The notes beneath the pieces are model-generated. The model was not told where the DNA came from. It did not search any database and saw nothing but the letters and a program-made list of their open reading frames with translations. From Albifimbria verrucaria (lineage: Eukaryota; Ascomycota; Sordariomycetes; Hypocreales; Stachybotryaceae), in assembly GCA_020081605.1 (NCBI GenBank), contig JAHREC010000018.1, positions 992,001-1,056,000 on the forward strand: DNA of 64,000 nucleotides, written 5' to 3'. The position numbers and the translations under genes were made by a program. Positions 23,504 to 34,206 of the stretch are shown here, piece after piece. Position 1 is the first letter of the stretch; each line of letters starts with the position of its first letter.

Positions 23504-23799
23504 CTAGAATAAACCGCCTACCAAGCGAGTTTGAGCCATCATATCATCATCACCCTCAACTTTGACACACTGTTCTGTTATTGGCACATTGACAGCAGCA
23601 GACGGACCTTGGCAGGGTTTACTTACCCAGCTTCCTCCACACGGCTTTGGGCAACAGATTTTGCCAGGAACGCACCCACTTGATCGACAATCTTCATACA
23701 TACAATCTGACATGCCTCCCTTGGGCATCGCGGGTCCCAGTCTGTAATAGCTATGGCTGAGCCCGTGAGGGTCATCAGAAGAAAAATTGAAACCTTCAT
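23504..23799 (-). CDS. Small cysteine-rich secreted protein
   Basis: Start at 23799 with a signal peptide (MKVSIFLLMTLTGSAIA), then ITDWDPRCPKGG, SDCMYEDCRSSGCVPGK and ICCPKPCGGSW. The frame breaks at the CCC run near 23725, where one added C joins the signal peptide to the Cys-rich part. The Cys spacing (a C-x5-CC step followed by KPCGG) recalls the four-disulfide-core (WAP) fold, but C-x4-C replaces the usual C-x5-C before it, so I do not claim that family. A GTAAGT right after GGSW could be an intron donor; if so the C-terminus differs from VKVEGDDDMMAQTRLVGGLF. Likely extracellular: a candidate effector, antimicrobial or protease-inhibitor-like peptide, all inference. Confidence 0.65.
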
Positions 23800-24467
23800 G
23801 TGGAGATTCGTAGAGGGGTGAGAGGGTTTATTCAGCCAGACAATCCGACACACGCTTTGCACTTAATTTAACAACGTAGTTGCAATTCGCGATTCGATGG
23901 CGAATACTGGTAGCGTAGAAGGTCGGATTTGAATAAATGTCTCGGGCCACTATTCTGGTTGATCTTTTCCAGATCTATCCGTTTCCAATAGCTAATGCTT
24001 GAAGAGTAAACTTTGTCTTTTATTTCGGGTTGCATGAGCATCGCATAGGGGTGTTCTTGAAACTGAAGATATTCTAGGTCATATTAAACCGGAGGTAGTC
24101 TATTAGTCTATGGGTTTACATGAGCATATCACTACAGGCCACGCATCTAAAAGGACCAAAAGAGCCTCGTACCAGCAAGAAGAAGGTCACGTTACTAAGC
24201 TAAGCCCCATGTCGGCACAGCACAGGCAGAATTCCCCAAAGGTTCAATCACCAGGGGCTGTGGGAAAACAGGACAATTAATCAACCAATTCACGGTTTAA
24301 CAGACACCAATCTCCCTAGCTTCATCAGCTTGGCTATGCTTAGGCTAACAGTTATAAATTCTAAATAGTTTTAGTTTGATAGTTCTACATTTTAAATAAC
24401 TTCAAGCTACGGCTTTGTTTTCCTGGTATCTACAATAATTCTCTTCGACCTCTAAATCGAGACACTA
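23800..24467. other. AT-rich intergenic spacer
   Basis: Noticeably AT-rich from about 24280. Nothing supported. Confidence 0.55.
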
Positions 24468-25670
24468 TTAACTGTCTAGATCCCGTATGTTTTGTATACT
24501 TTTATATCCAAAATCGACATTGGTGTCGAGTTCAAAATCTTTAATTTGCGATCGTTGGTCCCATCCTTCTTCATGCTTTCCCAAATGCTCCTTTAGGCCA
24601 CTTTGGGAATTCACTGTGCAGATAATAGCGAAAATGGTGGCTGTGAAGATTGACAGGATTGCCATGCAGCCGAAGATTGTTAATGGTTTAATCGATGATG
24701 CCCAATACCACCTCCTTTTCTTGTCCATATGCATAATAATAATCATGTAAAGGAAGTATGCGATTCCAGTAAGATAGACTAGGATCGAGATGAGCATGCC
24801 TACTAGATTTTCAGTCTTGCTCCATATTATCGACATGGAAACTATGGCAATAGCAGCCCCGAGAAGGACCATGTTGATTATGAATCGTGTGCCCTGAGCC
24901 ATAAGGATGGTGACGCCATAAATAATTTGGAAACAAGTGATGAAGTAGAGGACCATTTTGGCGAACATAACAAAGATCTATACCGTTCAAATCAGCTAAG
25001 CTCCGCATATGGCCATGTATCGTGGTTTTGCAAAAAAATACCTGGTGGGCAATACGCATCTTCCTGAGTTTTGCATCTGTACTGACGTTGCGGTACGACT
25101 GCCAAGAGAAATACTGCTTTAGATGCCAAGCGTTGATGACGAGGAACAGCGTACACACGCCCACTATGAAAGGAATGGCAACTTGGAGCTTGCCCACGAC
25201 AGGCCAAATATCCATGTCTAGGTTGACCAGCGACTCGCCCTTGCTATCTCTGGATTCTCGAAGAGAGTCGATACCTTTTCTCATCTGCTTGCGCTGGGAA
25301 ATGGCAAAGGGAGGAAACCTGCATTCAGCACACAGGCGAGTGACACCTGAGCCGTACTCCTGAGCCGTATGGCATCATACATGAACACGAGCTGAAAAAT
25401 GAAGCCAAAGAGGAATATGGCGAGATTAGTGGGTACGGTGAAGCCCCGGGGCACCTCTCGAATCGTTGGTTTGAGGAACGCCTGCCATTGTATGAGGACG
25501 ACGCTGCGTACATGTTAGTAATGAGGACAAGGGAGCCCACGCCATGATCCAACAATACCACTGAAGCGTCGTCACAATGATGGCTTGCCCTAGACCGATA
25601 GAAAGAAACGCGAATGCGGCCGGTGCGGACCATATCTTGGTAAAGAAGACAAAAGTCCGGGGCTCGTCAT
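24468..25670 (-). CDS. UPF0658-type Golgi/endomembrane multi-pass protein
   Basis: Start at 25670 (MTSPRTFVFFTKIWSAPAAF, after adding one C to the run near 25658), then SIGLGQAIIVTTLQC. An intron (about 25509-25563) follows, then VVLIQWQAFLKPTIREVPRG, FTVPTNLAIFLFGFIFQLVF and MYDAIRLRSTAQVSL. Next are DMDIWPVVGKLQVAIPFIVG, YFSWQSYRNVSTDAKLRKMR and a second intron (about 24978-25041). The rest is IFVMFAKMVLYFITCFQII, IWSKTENLVGMLISILVYLT and RRWYWASSIKPLTIFGCMA, ending in a hydrophilic tail. The order DIWP ... FAW/FSW-x-x-Y-x-x-[VI]S-x-D is that of the UPF0658 membrane proteins described from fission yeast Golgi. About 7-8 membrane spans; molecular function unknown. A break near 25310 may involve a further intron. 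Its setting among accessory genes suggests a paralogue rather than the core copy. Confidence 0.75.
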
Positions 25671-26807
25671 TGTTCCCCGTGCTCGATCTTCTATATTCAG
25701 ATGACGGAAGTACAGTAACAGGGTTGGACCAACATGACAGATGTAAATTTCAAAGTACTACAGGGCGCCATTACTTCCTTTTTCGACTAGTGAAATATTT
25801 TTATATCCTTTGGCACATACCCCTATTTGGCGTGGAGACACTAGATGCTCCTGACTCGTATTTCCACGTGGGATGTCTAAGCATGCAAGCCCTACCGTCG
25901 TAGAAAGAAGTAAGAAGAGGATTGCAAGCCCAGTCTCGACACAGAATCTGCGAGTGAACTTCTCGTAGATACTACTGTATCTATATTTGAGTGAGTGCTA
26001 CGGCCAGGGACGGATGAAATGGCAGATACAGTGCTGTGGCTGGTCCACACCGCAGCAAGCAAGACGGATCGATTTGACCTTGTTCAGCCCAAGAGACGGA
26101 CTTTCCTCGGGTGTTTGGTGCTCCTAGTTCAAAACGGTTTCGTGTTAGAGCATGCATTTCCTTGAACGTGTGAGGGCCATAGTTGAGGCAACGAACTCCA
26201 CAATGCCCTGGTCGGCATGTCGGCACTTCAAAGATTCCCCGCAACTCCTAAGCTAGGTATCCAGTTCATTCAGTCCGTTGAGGCATGCGAGTAACTAGTT
26301 CGCCCCATAAGTTAAAGCTCTCTACGCCTTAGAAGGCAGGACCCTTTGGGGCCCCTAGGTGTGATTGGCATCAACGCGTGCGATGTAATTCTCTGTAAAC
26401 AAGTTAAACGCTGGAACTTCTTCATCAGCCAATCTACGACAGGTAAAGCAGTTGGCTGATGTTACTACAGTAGCGTCTACCCGGTTTTAATGGGCACGGG
26501 TCCATGTCCAGCGCCGTAGTGTGGCTTTTGGGGAGATACATCGCAGGGCCCTTGACTTAGGCAAGCAAAAGTCGTATACCAAAATAGAAACCCGCATCCT
26601 AGTCCAATGTCGACAATGCAGGTTCAACAGGAACACAGGGACCGAAAGAAGTGTCCACGGCTGCGAGGATAACTATAAACTCAGCGTCCTCGCCTTGTTC
26701 TCATCCAAGTCCCCAAGTCAAGTGCTCTTCTTCCACTCGTTCTTATACACAGTCAATCCGCCTTCACACACGGCTATTGCTGATTACACTCGTTACATGT
26801 TCCAATC
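25671..26807. other. Intergenic and tyrosinase promoter region
   Basis: No supported gene. The minus-strand frame at 25981-26244 has no recognisable motif. Confidence 0.5.
26674..26679 (+). promoter_or_regulatory. TATA box of the tyrosinase gene
   Basis: TATAAA about 130 nt upstream of the ATG at 26808, with a CT-rich and CAAGT-containing leader between them. Confidence 0.6.
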
Positions 26808-27945
26808 ATGAAGTATCTTCCTATTCTGCTAGCTGCTGGAACTATAGGCCAGGTGGGCGCACTTCCCTCTGGACGAACTTGCACTACCCCTCGAAGAGGA
26901 TTGAGTGGCGCGAGTTGGATTCAGTCCACCAGCAAAGCTATATTGAAGCGGTGCTATGCCTCAAGACAAAGCCTTCCCGCATGGGGCTCAGCACGCCTGT
27001 GTACGACGATTTCTCTCATCTACATTTCAAACTTAATCAATACAGTCAGTACATCGGAGCAGAATTTCGAAGAATCGATCCAAACTGTGCTAACTTGGCT
27101 GCGCCTAGTCCACGGAGGTGCTCCTTTTCTCCCTTGGCATAGGTACTTTGTCCAGGTCTACAACAACGCCCTCAGCGAGTGTGGATATGATGGCCCTGGA
27201 ACGTATGTAAACTTTGAAGCCGTCTTCATGACTAGCTGCTAATGTGCGCTCATCCAGCTATTGGGACTGGACCCTTGATACGGCAGGGCTCCGCCTCTCT
27301 CCAGTCATGTCGAACGAGAACGGCTTCGGCGGCAACGGAAGCTTCAACAAGACCGAAACTTCTGCCAACGGTCGGACCATTCAGTGTGTCGATTCTGGCC
27401 CCTTCGCTGAACTACGGCCCGAGTACCTTGCTATCGACCCCAAGACCATGGTAGACGGGGCCACTGCCTGTGGCGTGGCCTTCCCGAAATTTCAGAACCT
27501 CAGGCATTTGAGACCATGGCAGCACTTTTTTCGCCGGAGGCAATAGCAGAATTGCAAACTGCAGGCAACTGGACATATTACCATGCGACTCTTGAAGGCG
27601 GCCCGCACGGCATGATCCACGCTTCTCTTGGAGGAGACATGAACCCAACCACCTCCCCAATGGTCAGTGACCGTAACCCCGGCCAATGGAATTGCCGAGA
27701 TTGCTAATTATTGTAGAACCCTTTTCTTCCTCCACCATGCTCAGATCGATCGCCTTTGGTGGCTTTGGCAGCAGGGTGACGCTTCAAGGCTCTCCGATTA
27801 CACCGGCGCCGCTTTGCACTTTAACGAGACAGAGGCCACAGAAGTCTCTCTGGACGACGTCTTGCTCATGGGCGGCATTGAGGAGGATTTGAAAGTCAGG
27901 GATGTCATGGACATCCACAACGAGAAGTTGTGTTACACCTACTGA
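26808..27945 (+). CDS. Secreted tyrosinase / polyphenol oxidase (type-3 copper), short form
   Basis: Signal peptide MKYLPILLAAGTIGQVGA, then SKRIEWRELDSVHQQSYIEA and DDFSHLHFKLNQY. An intron (about 27044-27108) leads into the CuA block HGGAPFLPWHRYF (H-x8-H). A second intron (about 27205-27259) precedes YWDWTLD. The CuB block is GGPHGMIH plus LFFLHHAQIDRLWWLWQQGD, split by a third intron ending at about 27713. All six copper-binding His positions expected of the family appear to be present. It should oxidise phenols to quinones (pigment, defence or secondary metabolism). Frame breaks near 26889, 27454, 27656 and 27717 are each fixed by one base in a C/G run. It ends soon after the catalytic domain (HNEKLCYTY), so it lacks the long C-terminal lid of latent tyrosinases. 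Confidence 0.9.
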
Positions 27946-28885
27946 GTGCGTTTCATGCTCTCATAGGCAAGCTTTTCGGCTGTAGGTCCTAAATACGCCC
28001 ACGGTAGTTGCATAGCATTAGTGGCTTTTAACTGCATGCTCTGTTTTGCCGGTGTGCAGCAGAACTTCTGATAGGGTGTATACTATTCATAAATAAAGCT
28101 TACTGCCAAAATCGACCGCAAATTATTCCCAGAGAGAATGAGATGACTATCCGGTTGATAACATGATCAAGGTGAACTCCTGGCTATTCCAAAAGGTATT
28201 CAATTTCTAGAAACAAATCAATCACCCCGTTATCGAAGTTGTGGATGGATTGCCTCCCCTTAAGTTTGGGGGTTTTCTTAAGAAAGAAAAAATCACTTGC
28301 AGCTCCAATGAGCAGTTGATAGAACTCGAGGGGTTTAGACATATTGGTAATGAAAACGGCAGCAGCAAGTTGGGGAATTTCACTCAATCACTCTCATCCA
28401 TGTTAGAATGAGGTAAAGAAACTATCATGTTTGATGGGAACAGACTCTCAGCGGCTTTAGATTTCCGCGAACCGCATCGAGTTTGCGACAGTAATATCAC
28501 CCTTCACGTCAATAAACGAAGACAGCTAATCGAAGTCGGCATATTCTAAATTCATACTCGGAGAAGAGGAGGCGGAAAGATGGGAGGACACTGGGTTCTC
28601 CAAGGTTCATCCGCCAACGATTATATCAAAGAACATCATTTCACCACATGCACGACGCATGGAGTCACCACTCCAGGTACATGATAATTCGCAATTAAAT
28701 GATTCCGATGATAAAAATTCCGAGGAAAACCTCCCCGGAAGGAACCGGCCATAAGCAATTTTGTATGTCGACTGTGAGTCACGGGGACAGAATGCCTATG
28801 GCTCTAAATTATTTGGAAAATTCGAATCTTGCTTATAGCTAGCTTCCTTATTTAAATCAGGAGAAGTACCAAAATACCAAAGACC
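27946..28885. other. AT-rich intergenic
   Basis: Nothing supported. The poorly coding frames here may be older upstream remains of the relic that follows. Confidence 0.5.
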
Positions 28886-29280
28886 ATGACGAGAATGGAA
28901 ATGATGGGAGAGAAGTATAGGCGGACAGCCGCCAGCATGATAAGTTGTCCCAGGGATGGGTCATCAAATCCCAGAAAACAACCCAGAAGAACATTGGATC
29001 AGTATTCCTATTCGGGTTTACAGAAAACCAAAGTGCGAGACGCTCTCCAAACTGGTTCTAAATGTATATCAGAAAACGCCCAGACGTCCATGAAGCCAAA
29101 TGGGAGATTCCAGGCACAGAAACTAGCTTGTTTCTCTGATAGCTTGTAGAGTTGCTTGACGTCCAACAGAAAATCGCCAGGCTATTCGAAGCATGTTTGA
29201 CAACGAAACAAGGCCAGACTATTATGCTTTTTACCGTTGTAATGATCATCTTTGTGTGCCTTGGCTTGCATCATTAATAA
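28886..29280 (+). pseudogene. Relic of a fungal CorA-like Mg2+-transporter-family protein
   Basis: Two remnants in order. At 28985-29002 is RRTLDQ, followed by YSYSGLQKTKVRDALQ and SENAQT, a well-known signature ahead of the CorA-like part of fungal (often ankyrin-linked) proteins. At 29149-29277 is ELLDVQQKIARLFEACLTTK then QGQTIMLFTVVMIIFVCLG, matching the region just before and within the first transmembrane helix of the same family. Intact proteins have some 200 residues between these points; here there are about 50 codons including a stop. Two in-frame stops end the second part, and no second helix follows. An internal deletion plus stops distinguishes this from the single-base breaks elsewhere. 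Confidence 0.45.
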
Positions 29281-29968
29281 GACGGTTCATGTATCATTTA
29301 TTCAGCTATCTCTTTCTTTTGTTACCCCATTTCTGGTCAGAATGTCACCGATATTGCCAGCAATCAGGAAAATCCTACACCAAGCCCAGATCTGGAAAAT
29401 TAGCTGGTAAGTATCTAGTTGCTAAGCTTTAGCCATCTAAATTTCTATCGTGACGGGCTAATGTACAGTCCCGCCCAGTTCTAATATCGGTTGTGTTAAT
29501 ACTTTCGGCTCTCCTTGTTGTTGTTGTTGTTTTCATCATGCATCTTATGCGGCGGCACAAAGTTTGAGTGTTGCAGGAGCCAGGGCAACTACTGAGTGCG
29601 AAGTGGGGATATGACGGTGGGTTCAGAAGCTACCTTGCCTGCCGCAGCATGCATAAGCTTGCGGAAACGCGATGCTGCGTTTTTCCTTGGGGTGGACGTC
29701 AGATTGATTGGAGTTGAAAGCAGATTCGGTTGAGCTCGTCCCTAGCGCTCTGCCTATAGCCGACCCACCACTCGAAGAGTCGCAGAAGGCTAAATAAAAT
29801 CACAGGCGGAAAATCCAACAGAAACATGAATGTAGGCAGAAGACTTATGCTTATTTCCTTTGGAACTCCGAGGTAGCATCAATACGTCTAAATGACATTG
29901 ATTGCTACGTGTAAGATGTTAAATGCCACCTCTCGCACATGCAAACCCCAAAGGGAAATATACGGTTC

Positions 29969-29989
29969 GGTTGGTTGGTTGGTTGGTTG
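29969..29989. repeat. Tetranucleotide repeat (GGTT)n
   Basis: Five consecutive GGTT units. Confidence 0.85.
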
Positions 29990-31645
29990 CTGACAAAACC
30001 AGAAACCCCAGCCGGTGTAGAAACCAGTTGAAGAGCAAAACCCCAACCACTGACGACAACTCATTTCTTCACCAAGCTTGAACTGAACCCTGGAAAAAGT
30101 CCCTGAGCTTCACCTCGTGCCAAGAAACCAAGCTCTCGCCCCAGCACAGCCTGTTCTCACTCATAACGTTGCAGCAGGGCTGGGCTTTCACATGCTCCGC
30201 TTCCCGCAGCCCCCAACACATGCACGATGGTTGCATCCAATCCAATTCCAACTCCGTGTCTTTTTTGTTAGTATTATTATTATTATTTTTCGCCTCCGAT
30301 GCTCGCAACTCCTCTCTTTGCCCTTTCGTCTTACTGGGCTGGCACAGCGCTCTCCCGTCTCTTACCGATAGCCCGACCAGGCTCCCCTTCTCCGGCTGGC
30401 GCTGCGACACTAGCCGCAATGCAGTTACCGTCCGAGCTTGTTGCTGATGGAACGATGGATGCATGTGCCGGTGACAGTAGCTCTGGTGGAGCCACCGCGA
30501 CGTCATTTCTTCTTTGCTCGTCATTTTCATTTCATTTCATTTCAGGCAGCATGGATTGACCGAAGGCTGTGAAAAACAGGGTCGTCTCTTTTGCCTCGAC
30601 GACGCTACGTAACTGCACATAGGGATCTGTTTCACTTCACGTAACGGATGAGACTCTGCACCCCGTCAATCAGCTCGCACACGCCTCCCCTCACGCGCGC
30701 GAGTCGCCCTTTGACGGGCTCGGTCGGTTCCGTCTGCTCGGCCAATGAGGCCATCGTGGTTGCCGGAACCAGCAGCCTAGCCAAACAGGCCAGGCAACCA
30801 ACTAATCAGCGACATGGCCGTCCAAACCCTTTACCACATGCTGTTGGCTAATGCCCTGCAAGCCTCGATGGTTCCCACCCGTGCGTCTGCCTCCCCGCGC
30901 TACTGCACGCTACTGTAGGGTCGCGTGGGAAACAAGAGAAGGGTAGGGGAGAGTCCAGATCATGTAAGTAAGTTCGTATGGCTTGCGCGGGCTGGCTGGG
31001 CTGGACTGGACTGGACTGGTTTCTCGGTGAGAGAGAGACGGACAGACTGAGAGACAACGCCAACAGCCAGCCAAGCCGTCCATCCTCCACACTTTAGTTC
31101 CTACCCGTTGCCTCAAACACCCACACACACGCGCGCATCGACAAGACCGGGGCTAAAATCTGATGAGTCGCAAACGGGAGACGTAGCTCAGCCAAGCCAA
31201 TTGGAGCCCCGGCGGCATCACAACCGGAGCTTGGACCCTTGGTGAAAAGCCCATTTTTGAGTTCCTCGTTTCCCCCTGCAACACACACTCATCGGACTGT
31301 ACTGTAGCGTAGCGGTTAGCAATCTTTGTCCACTAGGATCCGTCCTTCGTGACAGACGGAAATGCGTCATGCCTCGCCTGGTGATTTGTAGCAAAGATTG
31401 TCGGGCCCTTCCCCGCCCCCGCAAGTGGACTATCCTCTTCCCCTTCCCTTGGCTTGATGGACGGGCACGTACACGCACACCCCGGAAGCAGAACTAATCT
31501 TGCCTGGATCGGCAAAGGCATGGATGCGCCTTTGCAAAGCCCCGAGAGGCAACCCTGAAGTCCGAATCAGCCCTCTCGACCGATCTCGCTCCCGTTGCCG
31601 CTTGTGAATTGCCCATGTCCAGGCATCCAGCCCAAAGCTAATCAT

Positions 31646-31653
31646 TATATATA
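31646..31653 (+). promoter_or_regulatory. TATA box of the zinc-ribbon peptide gene
   Basis: TATATATA, followed by a CT-rich initiator (CTCCTCTCCCTCCCGCC) and a leader full of CA/AAC repeats that ends CACCAACATG. This is a layout usual for abundantly expressed fungal genes. Confidence 0.65.
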
Positions 31654-31819
31654 TCTCCTCTCCCTCCCGCCTTGGTCTTGGTCTTGGCCTGGCTCTTTGA
31701 ACATCATCACCACCATCAACTTTTCTTGCTTTCAACCCAAAGCCAATACCAAGACTTACTTTACCTACTCACCACTCCTCAACTTCACTTTCACCACCTT
31801 CAACAACAACAACACCAAC

Positions 31820-31924
31820 ATGCCCGCCTACGAGTACTGCTGCAAGTGCGGTGGCATGATTGTCATCAGCACCACCTGCACCGGCTGCGGCCACAAGCAG
31901 TGCACCGAGTGTCCCGCCTGCTAA
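31820..31924 (+). CDS. 34-residue zinc-ribbon-like microprotein
   Basis: A complete ATG-to-TAA frame of 34 codons. It opens with MPAYEYCCKCGGM, has a TTCTGCGHKQCTECPAC tail, and contains eight Cys and one His. Two CxxC-type knuckles (C-x-C near residues 8-10, CTGC at 20-23) plus HxxCxxCxxC suit one zinc site with spare ligands. Short fungal proteins with WxCCxCG ... CxxCxHxxC patterns exist; their roles are mostly unknown. Support for it being real: a TATA box, a pyrimidine initiator, an A-rich leader and a good start context all point at this ATG, and the frame uses C-ending codons heavily, like highly expressed genes. No signal peptide, so probably intracellular. Confidence 0.75.
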   Translation: MPAYEYCCKCGGMIVISTTCTGCGHKQCTECPAC

Positions 31925-32564
31925 GCAATTGGTTCGTCGCTGGTCCTCCTGATCTATGCGAACCCCGACGGGCTGATCAACCTCCTCCAAGGTAGAGCCG
32001 TGTCGTGAAAGGGCATCTCCATCGGAATGGCGACGAAAATGGCACGGGTCAGCAAACACACACGCACACGCACACACACCCTTCTTCGCCACTGTTGGTC
32101 ATGCGCCGCATCACCACCCACGACAAACCACCACCATCACCTCTGCTTCCGGCTTTCTCCGGCTCGTTGCTCTTTGTTTCTGTTTCACGTCGTCGCTCGC
32201 GTGGAGTTGGAGTCTATTATGCGCGGGGGTGGCCTCAACAGATTGGATCAAACACCACTGCTTTCTTCTTTTTCAAAGCCTTTTCTCTTTTACTTTTTGG
32301 CTGTCGTCGGATGGGATACCCTTTGAGCTCTGGGCTGCGGGTTATGCTACGTTTGTTTTCCTTTGGGACTGGTTTGCGTGTGCATGATACCCTCCTCAAT
32401 TTCTTGATATACTCTGTTTTACCCACCCTCTGTGCTTAAGGCTAGAAGAGAAAGAAAAAGACAAAATAAAAAAAGCACATTGTCTTGCGCTGGTCCATAG
32501 CTTGCTTCCGTGAAAGTCGTGTCTTCGTCCGTCTGTCCTGGTCAAAGTGCTGCTACATGTTCAC
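31925..32564. other. Convergent 3' flanks
   Basis: 3' region of the microprotein gene, with a CACACACGCACACG stretch near 32055-32075 and an A-rich stretch near 32445-32475, then the 3' flank of the acetyltransferase. Nothing else supported. Confidence 0.5.
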
Positions 32565-33297
32565 TCACAGATCCTTCACCATGCAGATGCTCCCTCCTCC
32601 CTCCCTCTTCAGCGTGAAGCCCATCTTCTCATAAAATGGCACCACCTTGCGGTTCTCGCCGGCGACCCCAATCCAGATCCCCTTGCTTCCCTCTGGCATC
32701 GCCTCTTTCACGCTCTCTGCGAACCGCTCAATCAACTGCCGCCCCCACCCCTTTGCCTGCCATTCCTCCAGCAGGTCAATATGCATCGTCGCCTCGTAGG
32801 TCCCCGTCACATCGTCGTTGCCGTCCAGCAGCAGCCACTTTGGGTTGTATGCCATCTGCGTTAGGCATGTCCCGTTGACCTCGCCTGTGTCTGGGTCCAT
32901 CCACGGCTCCCTGACATTCGACACATCCGCGGGCCGCTGCACTTCGGTAGGTGATGCATCCAACACCCCGCAACATAGTCTTGATACCGGGCAATAAAGT
33001 CTCCCACGTCGGGGCATCCGATGCAGTAGCCTACCGTCTTTCCACTGCCATCATCCAGCACGAAGCACGTCGTCGGCGAGAGGTAAGTGTATTGATGTGT
33101 CCACAGGTACGGCGCGAGGCGCTGCGCGGCCTCTGACCGGGCCAACGACGGCGGCAGCGTCGCTCGGCACTGCGAGGCTGTTAGTAAATATTCCCTTTGC
33201 CAAGCAAGTGAAGTGCCATGCAGGTGTCAAGGAGCATACTTACGATGTGTGCCGTGGCGTCAAAGTCCGACTTTCGATATGGTCTCACAAACGCCAT
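32565..33297 (-). CDS. GNAT-family N-acetyltransferase
   Basis: Start at 33297: MAFVRPYRKSDFDATAHI, a typical GNAT beginning. An intron (about 33177-33240, GTAAGT to ACAG) leads to CRATLPP, RSEAAQRLAPYLWTHQYTYL and FVLDDGSGKTVGYCIGCPDV. Then come AYNPKWLLLDGNDD and TGTYEATMHIDLLEEWQ. The acetyl-CoA-binding motif A is AKGWGRQLIERF, and motif B is GVAGENRKVVPFYEKMGFTL. It ends GGGSICMVKDL. About 220 residues, a normal length. The frame breaks at the GGGG run near 32970, where one extra G joins FIARYQDYVAG to VLDAS. GNAT enzymes transfer acetyl from acetyl-CoA to amines; the acceptor is unknown. Fungal homologues are annotated only as acyl-CoA N-acyltransferases. Confidence 0.88.
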
Positions 33298-34206
33298 CTC
33301 GTAGGCAATCAATCCTATGCTTCACGCCTTAGCCATGGAGAAGCGCGGGTTTCGGGAGGGCAGCTGTCTCACTCCTGTCAGCGTTCTACGTTACTTCTCG
33401 TATACTTCGTAACCAGCTTTGTGATCTAAATCAGTGCGATCTCTATAGTACGCGACAAAGTTGCCTGGAGAGAGTGGAGTGATGAGCCCATGCGGACCAA
33501 CGTCTCCCGTGTCCCGCTCCGAATCCTACTCTGTCCAAGTGGGAGTGAGCCTCTCCTCTCCGCGCTTAGCTGTCTGTTAGCATCATGTAATGGCGTCAAC
33601 CGGCAAGAGGGAGGTATATCTACACAAATCATGTCAAAAAAAAATGCTCACTCATATAACAATCCGCTCGTATACAGAAATATTTTGCAATTGTTGAATC
33701 ATTCATTGCTCGCTACGCACAACCCACTACTGGTACATACAACGGATATTGGTATTCCCTAACATTCCCAGGTCATTCACCCTGCCCTTCGTCCTAAGAA
33801 TCCCCAGAAGTGCCAGCCTGTAGAGTATTCTTCCCTCAAACTGCAGTTTTGTACTCATAGTGTCAACTGTAACCATTTATTGTCTTTTTTGTGCGCCCCG
33901 TATCTCTGCTTGTCCCGCTTGAATGCTGATGTCAACCCTACGCCGAGAAATCCTGAAACCAAGCCCAGCCTGGTGCATTTCGCCGGCAATACATGGTATA
34001 AAAACCCTTTGTCATAAGACAGTCAATATGTACAAGTCGGCTCTCAATAGAACAAACCCATTAGCAATGGAAGAAATCGTTAAGCAGAAAGTACAAGTGA
34101 AAAGAATAGCAGATGGAGCAGATCAATCAAATATGATTGATGGCTCAAGCCTCGCTCCAAGTAAGGAGCCCTCATATATCTGACTTCGAGGCACGGGTTT
34201 TGTTTT
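33298..34206. other. Intergenic, nothing supported
   Basis: Upstream of the acetyltransferase and downstream of the long disordered gene. No motif seen. Confidence 0.55.

Larger units (their letters stand above)
29281..31819. other. Long intergenic region and promoter of the zinc-ribbon peptide gene
   Basis: About 2.5 kb without a supported gene. A GGTT array lies near 29970, a TTATTATTATTATTATT stretch near 30272-30290 and tandem GGACT units near 31005-31018. Several frames of 60-150 codons are open, but none has a recognisable motif. The last 180 bp form a strong-looking promoter and leader. Confidence 0.5.

Noticed and set aside
30069..30530. 153-codon minus-strand frame
   Set aside because: Gln/Asn/Lys-rich, partly from a trinucleotide repeat; no family resemblance, and it sits in a promoter-like region.
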